DNA from: Geobacter sp.
GTDB taxonomy: Bacteria; Desulfobacterota; Desulfuromonadia; Geobacterales; Pseudopelobacteraceae
Direction of reading: 5' to 3'
Assembly (NCBI GenBank): GCA_009684515.1
Contig: WKKS01000005.1
Span: 124,001 to 188,000 of the forward strand
DNA length: 64,000 nucleotides
The notes under the pieces are model-generated. The model was given only the letters and a program-made list of their open reading frames with translations, made no database searches and was not told where the DNA came from. A program made the translations under genes and the position numbers. Below are positions 1 to 10,108 of the stretch, in pieces. Position 1 is the stretch's first letter. The number at the start of each line of letters is the position of its first letter.

Positions 1-3000
1 GCCAGAGTGCTGGTTCCGCCGCCATGGCAGTACAGGCTCGAACAGGTGTTAACCGACGAGGCGCTGTTGGTGCGTCGTACGACAGTGCCGGCATTGGTTG
101 ATTTGTAAGTGATCTTAGGCGTGTAGTTGTCCGCCATAAGTGTTGAATAGCCGTAGAAAGTGCCGCTGACAACCTTGCCGCCGTAGGCGTTGAAGCCTAT
201 CTCTAGCTGATAGCTGGGCATTTCCGGTGTGTAGTTGTAGTGGCAGACACCGCAATCGCTTTTTATGCTCGGGTTGAGGAAGTGGGCCTGGTGAGCTCCC
301 ACAAAGCCGGCGGTCAGGGCGCCAATGGCTGGATTTGTCAAACCCTTTTCATCGATTGGCGGACGACCGTGGCAAGTGTTGCAGCTGTCTACGGTTCCGT
401 TGACATGCAAGGCAGGCTTCGTAAAACCATAGCCGGTGCTGTCCACATGTTTGTGGCAAAGAATGCATTGGTTGGCGATGTATGGTCTGTTATTGTTGTC
501 ATCCCAATGCGTGTAACCCGACTCAGGTGCTGGTGGCGGGTAGGAATGGCACTTGACGCAGTCGTTGGTGCCGACGCCGGTCAGGAATGGCGCATTCCAG
601 ACAGCTGGCGCGGGTGACCCCAGCGTTCCGCCGTCATATCCTTGGCCGATCGGGCCGATTGAACCGTATGCACCGGTCCCTTCGTTGGAGGCCATGCCGC
701 TGCCGTGACACCAGAGGTTGTTGCACGACTTCGAGCCGTAGTTGTAGGTCGGCTGGTGGGCCGCACTGGTGAAAGTGCCCTGTAGGCCGCTGGCGGCCAG
801 TGAGCCAAAGTTGACTTCAGCTGGCAGCGGTGTGTCCATGTGTCCCGGGCTGTACGGTCCGGTTGGGTTGTAGTGACAGCTGGCGCAGACGATGCTCGCC
901 GAATATTTGTAGGGAGCCGACGAAGTTATATGCCGGAAGTGAGCGCCTACGTATGGATCAGTATTTGACTTGGTGCTGTTGGGGCCGGCCGTGCTGTAGA
1001 AGCCGCCGGAGGAGGTGGCTGCACCGTGACATTTTTCGCATAGTGGAATGGCCGTTTCAGCACCCCATTTAAGATCCGCTTTAGCTCTTCTCGAACCATG
1101 GCAGTTACTGTTGTAGCAGCTTCCGTATACGCCGGAACCGGTAATCTTTGAGGAGCTGTAGGAGTAGTGGGTGTTTTCTCCGAGACCTTCAAACTTGAAG
1201 TCAATCCTGTCATTGGCATGATTCAATGGGTTGGCGTCACCGCCGCTGCCGTGGCAGATCCGGCAGTCGAATCCGGTTACGCCGCTGCCTGCATGCTGCG
1301 GGTGTCCGCCGGTCATGTTGGGCTGGGCCTGGTGGCAGCTGTTGCAGGTCGTAGTGCCGCCCCAGGTCGGGTTTGAGAACACAGTTGGAGCTCCGACCCC
1401 GTTGTTGTTTGGCGTCACAACATTGCTGTGGCAGTACAGGTTTGCACAGGAACCGTAACTGCCAGGCGCGGTTGGTGCTTTGGCGCCGGTAGAGCCCTTG
1501 TTGGCGCCTCTGTAGAGGGCTGAGGTGGTAATGGTTGACAAATCCCATTCGACATTGCCGTTAATATGGGCGGAACTGGTGGAATAGTTGCGCATGCCGT
1601 GGCACGTGCCGCAGGCAATACCGTTGCCGAAGCCCGGCTCGGAACTGGCATGCTTGTGGTGACTGCCGGAGGTGGGTGGGTCGTCGTTGCTGGCGGCGTG
1701 GCATGATCCGCAGCCGACTTGCGTTATGCCGGTCCAGGCCGGTTCGCTGTTGTAGCCGCCATTGCCTTCCCAGCCGTGGCAGTAAACATTGCAGGTCATG
1801 ATCGTTGCGGGGGCCTGCTCGATGGTTGTGCCGGGCGCTCCCTGGTAGGTGTAGTCGTTTCCGGGAGGCAAGGAGCGCAGTTTGCCGGAGGAGATGTTGC
1901 CTATAAAGCCGGTAAAATTGGCCGGTTTGATGCTGAAACCCATGTTCAGCTTTTTGTCCGGTATGGCGCTGGAAGTATGGTTGGCGTTGCTGTGACAAGC
2001 CTGACAACTGAGTTGACGGGATTTATGCTTCGCATGAGATCCGGCATTTGTCGCGTACGGAAACAGGACATTGGTGGGGGGCACGACCAGCTCGGCTTCC
2101 ACTGTGGGAGGGTCGCCGTGACAATCGTCGCAGGAACCGACGATGGGTGCCGCTTTGAAACCGAGGCGGTGGGGGTGGCATTCCATGCAGTCGCCGTTAT
2201 TATTGTGCTGTTTCCAGGATATCTTGCTGGAACTGTACTGGTGGAAACGGGTGTTGTGATGACATACTTCGCAGACATTGGAACTTGCCGTGCCGGTCCG
2301 GTTGTCATTGCCGAATACACCGGCGACATTGGCGTTTGTGGCTGTGGAAATAATTGAAAACTTGACGGTGCGGCTGCCGGTCGGAGTCTGAATGACATCC
2401 TTGACCTGTTTGATGTTGCTGCTGTTGGGGTTATGGCAGGTGCTGCAATTATAATCCATACCCCAAGACCCATATTTTGTGCCCAGCTGCAGGCTGCTGT
2501 GGGTCATCGCCCCGAATTTGTTCACAACTACGTAAACCGGGTCTGCGCAAGTGGTTGAATTGAGATCGGTGCTTTTGGTTACCTTGACATGAAAAGTTTT
2601 GACGGCTTTCTCCGCTGCTCCCGGTTTGGCGGTAATCACAAGTTGAGTGTATTTTGATCCCCGGTTGGTGGGTATCACGTAGGAAAGCCCGTCAACAAAT
2701 GAGGATGCCGTGAAGTTGCTGTCAGCCGCGTCGGTGCCAGGGCCGACAATTGATAGCGTAAAGGTGGTGGCCGGGCAGACACCGGTGTCCTTGTTTGTTA
2801 TGCCGACCGCCAAGGAAACGGAATTGCCCGCTTTGACATGCGAGTTCATCGGGTTGATAACCAGCTCCGGAATTTCCGTGCAACGGTTCTTGATGCTGGC
2901 CGTGGTTGACTTGGTGGAACCATCGCTGATGTTGCCGACTGAATCTACCGCGCAAACACGGTAACCGTAGGAAACACCTTCATCCAGTCCTTTGTTTGTG

Positions 3001-5864
3001 TAGGAGAGGGCGTTGCCGGCGTAAACTGCAAACGTCTTTGTGCCGTCCGCAGTGCAATTGCGGGGAGCCGGCGCATTACCCAGTCCGCGTACCAGTATGT
3101 AGCTGACTGCACTGCCGCTGGCGTCGGTGGAACCGATCCAGTTAAGATCGATTTCAGCGCGGTCGGTGTCGTTGTGATAGGTGCCGGTGACAGCCGACAG
3201 GGTCGGTTCAGTTGGCGGGAGTTGATCCATGATGATGGTGGAGCTGCCGGTGTCATTCACCACCAGATTATTGGTGATTCGCGAGTGAGATAAGGCGGTG
3301 ACCCTGCCTTTGACGTTGAGGGTGATGCTCTGGTTTGGTTTTGGAGTTATCGCCACAAAATACTCGGTATTGGTCTGCGTGGCGGCAAGGCCGGTGGTTG
3401 ATATCTGCCAGTTATCAAGCTGGGTCGGGGCTGTCAGATGACCAAGTGACGTGCCGGAGCTGTTGAGTATGTCAACCCTGGATACATAGGCCGAAATCAG
3501 TTTTCCGGGAGGGAGCGTACTGGTTGTTGAAATCGAGACTGTCACGTTGCTGATGGTGTCATTGACACCACCATTGGTTTTAATGGCGAAGGCATCAACC
3601 TTGGTTGCGCCTGCTCCGGAAGGGATGATTACGACAGGTGGTTCCGACGTGATGAAGTCGCTGAGCGTTGTAGTGGGAAGGATGGTCAGAGTGCCGGATG
3701 CGCTGTCGCTGTTAACTCCCACTGTACCTGTCGTTGCGACGGTGACGTCACTGACGAGGGCGGTGAGGATTACGTTGGTGTTGGGGGCGTCATTGATGCT
3801 GACGCTCACCAGGAATCGTTTTATACCGGTGCTGACTGCCAGTGAAAGGCCGGATATGGTGGCGCTGTTGCCGCTGATGGTAGTGGTCGAACCGAGAGGC
3901 GCTTCGCCATCCAGGACGCCGAGCGTGCCTGTGTCGGCATACAGCTTGACATTTTTGATGTTGGTGCTGTTGAACATGGCATTGCCGGTTACGGTTATGG
4001 CCGTGACGGTTTTGGGCTTGGCTGCAGTGAGAGTGAAGCTGTTAATCGCCTTGTCAGCTGAGGATGCGTACACGTTGGCGTTTGCCACATTGGAACCGTT
4101 ACCGACATCCACGTTCTCATTCTCTGCCGCTGTTTCCTGCACAGTCAGCTGGGCCCCGACCGAACTGCCCAGGCCGATGCGGCAGTTGGCGGTAACGCCG
4201 ATCTGGATTCCAAGACGTGCGCCGAGCGGCACGTTGCTGAAATCCTGCCCCGCCAGTGAGGTTGTAATGGTCTGGCTGATCGAATTGCCAACTGTGTATG
4301 TGGATGCTATCGGTGAATTGACCCGGACTCCGCCGCTTGTTACGTAGAAGAGCCTGAATGTGACGGTGCCGCCGCCGCTAGGGGTGTAGAGGCGATAGAC
4401 AAAAGAGCCCCCCTTGATGGTTTTCATGATTGATTTGTAACCGGAACCGCCGAAATAAAGTCTGATGAAATCCGACTGGGCGGTGGTCGTAGAATATCCC
4501 TGTCCGGCGACGCTGGTACAGCTGTGGATCGGGTAATTGAGCAGGCCTGTAAGCGGGAAGTTAGAGCCGGCTGTGTTTCTGGTGATACAGGATGAGTCAG
4601 TGATGCTTTCCGCTCCCGTTTCTGAAATACCCACCAATGAAGTTCCCAAATCCCAGTCAGCCGGATAATTCTTGGTAACCGCCACACCGCCGAACTGGAT
4701 GTTCGGAGTGGAAGAGGATGTGCTGGTGACATTGGTCACTCCGCCAGATGCACCTGTGACCGTGAAGTAAGAGCTGTCGGCTATTCTGGCTCCCGCTGTA
4801 GTATTGTAGGCGGCGTTTCTGCGAATATTGAAAACGATGAAGTAGCGTACCGGAGTAGACGTGATCGTTTGGGGAGTCGCCAGGGTGTAAGTCTGGCCAT
4901 TGAGTTGGCTGAAGTCGTAAGGCCCGCCAACTGCCGTGTCCGAACTTTTGAACAGTCCGTCACCATCCGTGTCCTTATAGATCGTGAACGAAACATCGCC
5001 CGGCTCATCATCGTTGACATACAGGCTGGTATTGGTGCCGATCTTGTCAAGTTTGCCGCCAGACCAGGTCGCTCCGCCGCCGACATTGGAATACAGGTCG
5101 AACTGGAGCATGGGCACGTTGCTGTCACCCTGGGTTACGGTGGTGAGCTGGCCATTGTAGTAGTCGGACAAGTTGTTGACCGTCAGCGAGTTTGCCACAT
5201 AAGGTGCCTCTGATACGGTGAAGAAAGCGTAGTTTGTGCTGTTGCCCCAGTAGAAGCGGGCCGAAGAAGAGGTACTTGCCATCTGGCATGTTATGACAAC
5301 TTTGACCCGTTGTCCGGCCGGGATGTCTTTCGGGGCTGGATTGGTAAACGTGAATTCCAGTGGTGTTTGGACTGAGGGGTGTGCCTCCATGGTGTTGGAA
5401 GTCCATAATAGAGTGCCGTTATTGGCAGCGCCGGACGGATTGTAGGCATAAACATAAGCCTTCCAGTTGATGTTGTTGGTTGTACCGTTACGATCCCGGA
5501 CGCCGATTGTGACCGCCGGGGCGGTTAGAGTTTGTGTGGTTGAATAGACCGGCCCGTAGGCTCTCATCATGGTTTGTTCGGATGTATTGGAAGAGGCGGT
5601 AACACTCCTTGATGTTGAGTAGGGTGTTCCCTTGATCATTGAAATCTTGCCGCCCAGGGTTGAAGTAGTGTTGGTGCTTCCGTCAGCACCAAGATTGACC
5701 GCCGAGGAATCGCGGGTAAAGTAGTAGGTGTTTGTGGCTGTGACTCCGATCAGCGGCTTGATCACTCCCTGGTACAGGAAAATTCCCATAAGCAGCGTGA
5801 ACACGATACCGATTTTTGTCTTCCAACTCATCCCACTGAACTTCTTGGCGATTATTTTTCCCAT
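1..5864 (-). CDS. Giant multiheme c-type cytochrome, partial (C-terminus beyond window start)
   Basis: The frame is open without a stop from the ATG at 5864 to the window edge, about 1954 codons. The N-terminus has a basic stretch and one hydrophobic segment (about residues 16-38) that looks like a signal anchor or uncleaved signal peptide. About 1100 residues of beta-rich, Ser/Thr/Asn-rich sequence follow, including an Ig/fibronectin III-like domain. Heme motifs start near residue 1140: by eye 15 CXXCH, four CX4CH and one CX3CH (1776-1793) before the sequence is cut. It is a paralogue of the 2797-residue protein at 12011-20404 and ends within that protein's CSNLYCH/GGGT module. It lies 77 bp downstream of, and probably co-transcribed with, the 21-motif cytochrome at 5942. 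Its role is inferred to be extracellular or cell-surface electron transfer. Confidence 0.9.
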   Translation of the reverse strand, partial: MGKIIAKKFSGMSWKTKIGIVFTLLMGIFLYQGVIKPLIGVTATNTYYFTRDSSAVNLGADGSTNTTSTLGGKISMIKGTPYSTSRSVTASSNTSEQTMMRAYGPVYSTTQTLTAPAVTIGVRDRNGTTNNINWKAYVYAYNPSGAANNGTLLWTSNTMEAHPSVQTPLEFTFTNPAPKDIPAGQRVKVVITCQMASTSSSARFYWGNSTNYAFFTVSEAPYVANSLTVNNLSDYYNGQLTTVTQGDSNVPMLQFDLYSNVGGGATWSGGKLDKIGTNTSLYVNDDEPGDVSFTIYKDTDGDGLFKSSDTAVGGPYDFSQLNGQTYTLATPQTITSTPVRYFIVFNIRRNAAYNTTAGARIADSSYFTVTGASGGVTNVTSTSSSTPNIQFGGVAVTKNYPADWDLGTSLVGISETGAESITDSSCITRNTAGSNFPLTGLLNYPIHSCTSVAGQGYSTTTAQSDFIRLYFGGSGYKSIMKTIKGGSFVYRLYTPSGGGTVTFRLFYVTSGGVRVNSPIASTYTVGNSISQTITTSLAGQDFSNVPLGARLGIQIGVTANCRIGLGSSVGAQLTVQETAAENENVDVGNGSNVANANVYASSADKAINSFTLTAAKPKTVTAITVTGNAMFNSTNIKNVKLYADTGTLGVLDGEAPLGSTTTISGNSATISGLSLAVSTGIKRFLVSVSINDAPNTNVILTALVSDVTVATTGTVGVNSDSASGTLTILPTTTLSDFITSEPPVVIIPSGAGATKVDAFAIKTNGGVNDTISNVTVSISTTSTLPPGKLISAYVSRVDILNSSGTSLGHLTAPTQLDNWQISTTGLAATQTNTEYFVAITPKPNQSITLNVKGRVTALSHSRITNNLVVNDTGSSTIIMDQLPPTEPTLSAVTGTYHNDTDRAEIDLNWIGSTDASGSAVSYILVRGLGNAPAPRNCTADGTKTFAVYAGNALSYTNKGLDEGVSYGYRVCAVDSVGNISDGSTKSTTASIKNRCTEIPELVINPMNSHVKAGNSVSLAVGITNKDTGVCPATTFTLSIVGPGTDAADSNFTASSFVDGLSYVIPTNRGSKYTQLVITAKPGAAEKAVKTFHVKVTKSTDLNSTTCADPVYVVVNKFGAMTHSSLQLGTKYGSWGMDYNCSTCHNPNSSNIKQVKDVIQTPTGSRTVKFSIISTATNANVAGVFGNDNRTGTASSNVCEVCHHNTRFHQYSSSKISWKQHNNNGDCMECHPHRLGFKAAPIVGSCDDCHGDPPTVEAELVVPPTNVLFPYATNAGSHAKHKSRQLSCQACHSNANHTSSAIPDKKLNMGFSIKPANFTGFIGNISSGKLRSLPPGNDYTYQGAPGTTIEQAPATIMTCNVYCHGWEGNGGYNSEPAWTGITQVGCGSCHAASNDDPPTSGSHHKHASSEPGFGNGIACGTCHGMRNYSTSSAHINGNVEWDLSTITTSALYRGANKGSTGAKAPTAPGSYGSCANLYCHSNVVTPNNNGVGAPTVFSNPTWGGTTTCNSCHQAQPNMTGGHPQHAGSGVTGFDCRICHGSGGDANPLNHANDRIDFKFEGLGENTHYSYSSSKITGSGVYGSCYNSNCHGSRRAKADLKWGAETAIPLCEKCHGAATSSGGFYSTAGPNSTKSNTDPYVGAHFRHITSSAPYKYSASIVCASCHYNPTGPYSPGHMDTPLPAEVNFGSLAASGLQGTFTSAAHQPTYNYGSKSCNNLWCHGSGMASNEGTGAYGSIGPIGQGYDGGTLGSPAPAVWNAPFLTGVGTNDCVKCHSYPPPAPESGYTHWDDNNNRPYIANQCILCHKHVDSTGYGFTKPALHVNGTVDSCNTCHGRPPIDEKGLTNPAIGALTAGFVGAHQAHFLNPSIKSDCGVCHYNYTPEMPSYQLEIGFNAYGGKVVSGTFYGYSTLMADNYTPKITYKSTNAGTVVRRTNSASSVNTCSSLYCHGGGTSTL

Positions 5865-5941
5865 GGCGGCGCTTCCTCCTGAATTGTGTGAAAGACTATA
5901 TCTGAAACCCTCCCGCATTTAAGGCGGAGGCGAGGCTGATT

Positions 5942-8524
5942 CTAAAGCGTCGTATGACAGCTGATGCAGTTGGTAGTTCCGTCATTGTCGCTCCACTTGA
6001 CACTCTGTCCGTTATGGCAGGCCACGTTGGAGCAGGTTTTGGTGGAGCTGTTCCACATGCTGGCGGTGTCAAGCGGATTCTTGGCGGAATCGTAAGCACC
6101 GCTGACCTTATACCCCACATTTCGCTTCCATGCACTGCTGTATGGCAACAAATTGAAGCTGACCGTCCTCATCTGAGCCTTGGACTTGATGCTGACCGGC
6201 TGGAAGGCGATGTTGACTGAGCCGTTCACGTGCATCGACTTGTCGGCAATTGTCGCCAGATTGCCGAACTGGGCGCCGACCGAGTTGCCGCTGACATGAC
6301 AGGTCAGGCAGACCGGGTTGCTGTCGTTGCGGGCCGTGGTGACGGTTGCATAGTGGCAGACATTGCAGCTGATGGTGGTGGATGTGCCGGAGTTGCCGTG
6401 GCTGCTTTTGCCGGTTGTTCCGGCGCTGGCCAGTCCGCTCGGACTGCTGTAGATCTTCATGGCATGGATGCCGATCTGATGCCCGCCAGCCGTGCTGGTG
6501 TAACCGAGGAACTTGGTGTTGTAATGGGACTTTGAACCGGCGATGCTGCTGTTAGGCGCATTGCCGTGGCAATTGGCGCAGCGGTCGCCGGTAAAGGTGC
6601 CGCCGTACCAGTTGGGAGTAGTGGCATACACCAGCGCCGCCGCATTGCCGTTACTATGGCAGTAAGCGGCCGAACAGACCACGTTTGTCTTGGTCGTGCC
6701 GGTAATGCCGCTGTTGACAAAGCCGATCCCGATTCCGGTCGCGCTGTTCTTGCTGCGCAGGGAGCCGACGCCCGCCTCATCCTTCTTGAGGGTCACATTG
6801 ACCGCCCCGTTCATATGGTTGGAAATTGCAACCGGATGGCAGTTGGAACAGCCGAAGTTATATTCCCCGGCGGTTGAGCGGTTGGCGGTATAGTTGTACA
6901 TGGTCGGGGTCAGGCTGTTGCTGATATGCTTGGCATGTGAACCGCTGGCCATCAGCACCGCCAGGGAATGGCAGCCGAAACAGTTGATCGGGGTAGCCGT
7001 GCCCCAGACCGGCGTCGTTGTATTGTAATGGCAGGAAACATTGGAGCAGGTATTGAAACCGGCCCGGGGAAGCTGAGAACCGTTATAAGTGCCGGTACCG
7101 TAGAAAGGATTGATGATGATGTCAATTTTACCATTGGCGTGAGTCGTATTTGCCGCGCTATGACAGAAAGTCGCATCGCAGCTTGCACCCGAAGTCAAAG
7201 TCTTGCCGCCGATATTGTGGCAGATGGCGCACTTCATAACATCTGAAGTTCCGCCAAAAGAGAGCGCCAGGTGCTTGGTATGGCTGCCGGTGGACATGAT
7301 CGAGCCGAAAGAGTGGCCGTTATCCCCCTCATGGCAGCTGCCGCAAGCGCCGGTGCCGGCATTGCCCCAGGTGGGAGTCTTGTAAACCGGCGCTCCGGTG
7401 CCGGTTGCCCCTGATTGTACGGTGGAATGGCAATAAACATTGTTACACTGTCCGAAGGCCGTTCCCGGATCTTTGGCATAAGGTGTCGCCTGTCCGCCGT
7501 AAGTGCCGTTAACGGCTGTGGTCAGGCTGTTGAACTTGATGTTGACCTTGGCGTTGACGTGGCTGGCCGGATCGATGATCGTCATGCTGTTGTTGGCAGT
7601 GGCAGCATGGCATTTGGCGCAAGCGATCGTGTTCAGGTTGGCGGCATTGACATGCTTGGCATGGCTGCCGGTGGCCATCGTATCGCCGGAGGCGTTGTCC
7701 GATTTGTGGCAACCCTTGCAGGTCAGGCTGCTTCCCCAGGTTGCGACAGCATTGGTCGAGAAGTTGCCGAGAGCCTTTTTGCCGTTGCTGTGGCAGTACA
7801 GATTGCTGCAGTTGCCGAAAACGTTGGTCTGGCTGGGGAGGTAGTCATTTAGCGGACCGGAATAAGAACCGCTGCCGTTGTTAGGCGCAGCAGCAAAACT
7901 GATAATCAGATTGCGCTTTCCAGCGCTGGTGGCGTGGGCAAAAGTAGTGTTATTGGAATGGCACTTCTGGCAGTTGGTTGCTCCGGCATAATACAGATCA
8001 TGCTTGGCGTGGCTTCCGGCTGCACCGCTTGCTCCGCCGCTTGGTGGCATGCCGTGACACTTGTTGCAGTCATTTGGCGAGGTGAATGCCGTGTTTCCCC
8101 AGACCGGGGTAGTCGCTTCGAAGTGACAATTTACATTGGAACAGGTACCCAAAACCGGCACTGATGTCTGGTTGAAGAAGATTCCCTTACTGTATAAAGC
8201 GCCCCCCGCTTTGGGTGAATTATTAACGTTTGACACCATCTCAATCCGTCCATTTCTGTGGTTGGAAGGGTAGGTGGAAACATTGACTCCATTGCCATGG
8301 CAGATGGTGCAACTGGACACTGCCGCTCCGGCACCCAGGTGTGTGCGGTGGTTGCCCTGGAAGCCGCCGGTGTTGACATTGCGGGTGGCCGAGTCCAGCG
8401 GACGATAGTCGGTCGGACCGGAGGTGCCGTGGCAATCGTTGCATTGCAATGCGGCAACGGCTTCAACTGGTATGGAAGTGATCGCAAATAAAGCGGCGAA
8501 TATCACTGCTGGTAACAGTTTCAT
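5942..8524 (-). CDS. Multiheme c-type cytochrome, 21 heme motifs (copy A)
   Basis: 860 residues with an N-terminal signal peptide ending near VEAVA|ALQC, so the protein is exported. By eye there are 14 CXXCH and seven CX4CH motifs (CSNVNCH, CSNLYCH, CNNVYCH, CDATFCH, CSNVSCH, CSAAYCH, CSNVACH), the pattern of the Geobacter CxxxxCH/CXXCH family. GGGGT lies 7 nt before the ATG. From the mature N-terminus to 9 nt before the stop codon it matches the gene at 20492-23074 in every stretch I compared; only the signal peptide and the penultimate residue (T versus A) differ. The giant cytochrome gene follows 77 bp downstream, so the two probably form a transcription unit. Function as an electron carrier is inferred from the heme motifs; the redox partner is unknown. 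Confidence 0.93.
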   Translation of the reverse strand: MKLLPAVIFAALFAITSIPVEAVAALQCNDCHGTSGPTDYRPLDSATRNVNTGGFQGNHRTHLGAGAAVSSCTICHGNGVNVSTYPSNHRNGRIEMVSNVNNSPKAGGALYSKGIFFNQTSVPVLGTCSNVNCHFEATTPVWGNTAFTSPNDCNKCHGMPPSGGASGAAGSHAKHDLYYAGATNCQKCHSNNTTFAHATSAGKRNLIISFAAAPNNGSGSYSGPLNDYLPSQTNVFGNCSNLYCHSNGKKALGNFSTNAVATWGSSLTCKGCHKSDNASGDTMATGSHAKHVNAANLNTIACAKCHAATANNSMTIIDPASHVNAKVNIKFNSLTTAVNGTYGGQATPYAKDPGTAFGQCNNVYCHSTVQSGATGTGAPVYKTPTWGNAGTGACGSCHEGDNGHSFGSIMSTGSHTKHLALSFGGTSDVMKCAICHNIGGKTLTSGASCDATFCHSAANTTHANGKIDIIINPFYGTGTYNGSQLPRAGFNTCSNVSCHYNTTTPVWGTATPINCFGCHSLAVLMASGSHAKHISNSLTPTMYNYTANRSTAGEYNFGCSNCHPVAISNHMNGAVNVTLKKDEAGVGSLRSKNSATGIGIGFVNSGITGTTKTNVVCSAAYCHSNGNAAALVYATTPNWYGGTFTGDRCANCHGNAPNSSIAGSKSHYNTKFLGYTSTAGGHQIGIHAMKIYSSPSGLASAGTTGKSSHGNSGTSTTISCNVCHYATVTTARNDSNPVCLTCHVSGNSVGAQFGNLATIADKSMHVNGSVNIAFQPVSIKSKAQMRTVSFNLLPYSSAWKRNVGYKVSGAYDSAKNPLDTASMWNSSTKTCSNVACHNGQSVKWSDNDGTTNCISCHTTL
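5951..8455. repeat. 2.5 kb near-perfect direct repeat, copy A
   Basis: This block matches 20501-23005 at a constant offset of 14550 bp without indels. Spurious open frames on both strands also recur with identical translations, so identity is at the nucleotide level and not only the protein level. The block starts at the mature N-terminus codons (Ala-Ala-Leu-Gln-Cys) and stops three codons before the end of the gene. Confidence 0.93.
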
Positions 8525-8873
8525 AATAGACCCCGTTTTAAGTAGTGGAACCGGTATTTAGTGTTCTTAATGGAAAAGTGCGCGAATGATTATGATGTCA
8601 AATTATTTACTGACAGACTCTGATGCACGAAAAACGCCAATTGTATTGGTTGATCTTTATGGGGATTGTATGGAATTAATGTTTTTAAGGCGGGGCTGTT
8701 GAAAAAAACTCAAATAATTCAGTCGCTTCTGGTTAGATGTGTAAAGTGTTTTTTGATGATAATAAAGTTTGAAATGTGGCTTTTGGCGACGGGTTGCAAA
8801 TAAAAATGTCTACTGAGTGTGGCTATTTGGCCGGTCTGTTTGTTTAATAACTGTATACTGTAAGTACGAAAAT
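8525..8873. other. Intergenic region upstream of cytochrome copy A
   Basis: No credible gene is seen here. The stretch is AT-rich and must hold the promoter for the minus-strand cytochrome pair, but I could not assign a convincing -35/-10 or sigma-54 site. I also looked for a GEMM-type cyclic dinucleotide riboswitch and did not find its conserved blocks. Confidence 0.5.
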
Positions 8874-8911
8874 AATCCGGGCCATATGATCAAGTCATGA
8901 TGGCCCGGATT
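8874..8911 (-). terminator. Intrinsic terminator of ankyrin gene 8927
   Basis: A perfect 12-bp inverted repeat (AATCCGGGCCAT / ATGGCCCGGATT) with a 14-nt loop lies just past the stop of the minus-strand ankyrin gene. It is followed on that strand by ATTTTCGTACTT. Confidence 0.75.
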
Positions 8912-8926
8912 GACATTAATCTTATG

Positions 8927-9958
8927 TTACAGAGACTTTTTAATCATATCTGCGATCTTGGAATGTCCTTTAGCTACAGCTATATCCAGCGCACTTTTAC
9001 CATCAGCCGTTACGGCTGCCGGATTCGCCTTTTTATCCAGCAGTTCTTTTGTAATATCCTCGTTATTTTCCGCCGCAGCAATTATCAGAGCCGTTACTCC
9101 AAACTTGTTGGTGATATTCAAGTCAGCGCCAGTATTAATTAGAAATCGGGCTATGTCACTATGTTTCCGGGCCAGTGCGAACATCAGGGCCGTATCACCA
9201 TCTTTATGAACATCATTCAAATTTGCTTTTGCGGAAACAAGAAGTTTAACTATCTCCAAATGGCCGTTCATCGCAGCCGACATCAATGGTGTGACATCTT
9301 CGCTGTTCCGGTTGTTGACATAGGCTCCGTGTTGCACCAGATATTTTGCGATTTCAACGTTGCCGGTATTTGCGGAGATCCAGAGTGCATTGACTGCCAG
9401 GCTGTTCATATAGTTCAGCCAGGCGCCATTTGAAACCAGCAGCTTTACCGTATCCAGATTGCCAGACATAACGGCCAACATCAACGGAGACATTTCATCA
9501 ATATATCCGCCTTCGCTGATTTCAATACTCTCAGTGTAGTTAACATCCGCTTTGGCTTTGATCAGTTTTTTTACAGTGCCAGCATCCCCCCGCATGGCCG
9601 CGTCCAGGAGATCACCGTTTATGGAGCGCGTCGAGTTGCTGCTGATGATTTCGTTGCCATTTATTATGATTTCATAAAGGCCGTCTCTGGTAGAGCCTTT
9701 TTCGCGGCAGTTCCTGTAATCTCCCCTGTAAGTAGTGATCGGATTGCGTTTGACTATTGAAACATTTCTGCTTCCGCCATAGCTGCAACGCATGGTCTTT
9801 CCGCTGTTTTTGCTCACCTGGTCAAGGCCGCCCAGGTCTTTGATCATTTCTATCATTAAGTTGGAAGTAGCCTCCTGGTCGTACTCGTAGCAGTGGGAGA
9901 CTGCTGGGATGCTCAGGAGTGCTGTAATGACTAACAAGGGTAAAGTTTTAAACTTCAT
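8927..9958 (-). CDS. Secreted ankyrin-repeat protein (paralogue 1)
   Basis: 343 residues with a cleavable signal peptide (about 1-23). An N-terminal domain of about 100 residues contains a YGG..RNVSIVKRN stretch and YRNCREKG...RDGLYEIIINGNEI. About six ankyrin repeats then run to the C-terminus (for example GDAGTVKKLIKAKADVN, GNLDTVKLLVSNGAWLN, GHLEIVKLLVSAKANLN). It is a clear paralogue of the 341-residue protein at 10671-11696, with the same two-part layout. AGGAGA precedes the start. Ankyrin repeats bind proteins, so a periplasmic scaffold or inhibitor role is plausible, but no partner can be named. It has its own terminator and lies between the two cytochrome cassettes. Confidence 0.88.
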   Translation of the reverse strand: MKFKTLPLLVITALLSIPAVSHCYEYDQEATSNLMIEMIKDLGGLDQVSKNSGKTMRCSYGGSRNVSIVKRNPITTYRGDYRNCREKGSTRDGLYEIIINGNEIISSNSTRSINGDLLDAAMRGDAGTVKKLIKAKADVNYTESIEISEGGYIDEMSPLMLAVMSGNLDTVKLLVSNGAWLNYMNSLAVNALWISANTGNVEIAKYLVQHGAYVNNRNSEDVTPLMSAAMNGHLEIVKLLVSAKANLNDVHKDGDTALMFALARKHSDIARFLINTGADLNITNKFGVTALIIAAAENNEDITKELLDKKANPAAVTADGKSALDIAVAKGHSKIADMIKKSL

Positions 9959-10030
9959 AAATATCTTTCTCCTGCTTGATATTTGGTGTGGGAAACTGCC
10001 ATGTTTGTACAGCTTGGCTCAAAATGAAGA

Positions 10031-10059
10031 ACCCCAATGATAGTTAATAACATCGGGGT
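10031..10059 (-). terminator. Intrinsic terminator after pseudopilin/ankyrin unit
   Basis: On the minus strand ACCCCGATG pairs with CATTGGGGT (one G-U pair) across an 11-nt loop, followed by TCTTCATTTT. It lies 50 bp past the pseudopilin stop. Confidence 0.65.
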
Positions 10060-10108
10060 CCCTGCCTGCCTAAGATAAGGATTTACGCAAAAATATGCGG
10101 ATTGGATC

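Noticed and set aside
240..8491. Many open frames of 60-210 codons on the plus strand and in other minus frames across the cytochrome genes
   Set aside because: They are antisense or frame shadows of GC-rich, repetitive cytochrome sequence; they lack SD sites and repeat identically in the duplicated block.
8525..8873. GEMM-type cyclic dinucleotide riboswitch, known upstream of some Geobacter cytochromes
   Set aside because: The conserved sequence blocks and GNRA-tetraloop helix were not found here or upstream of the other cytochromes.
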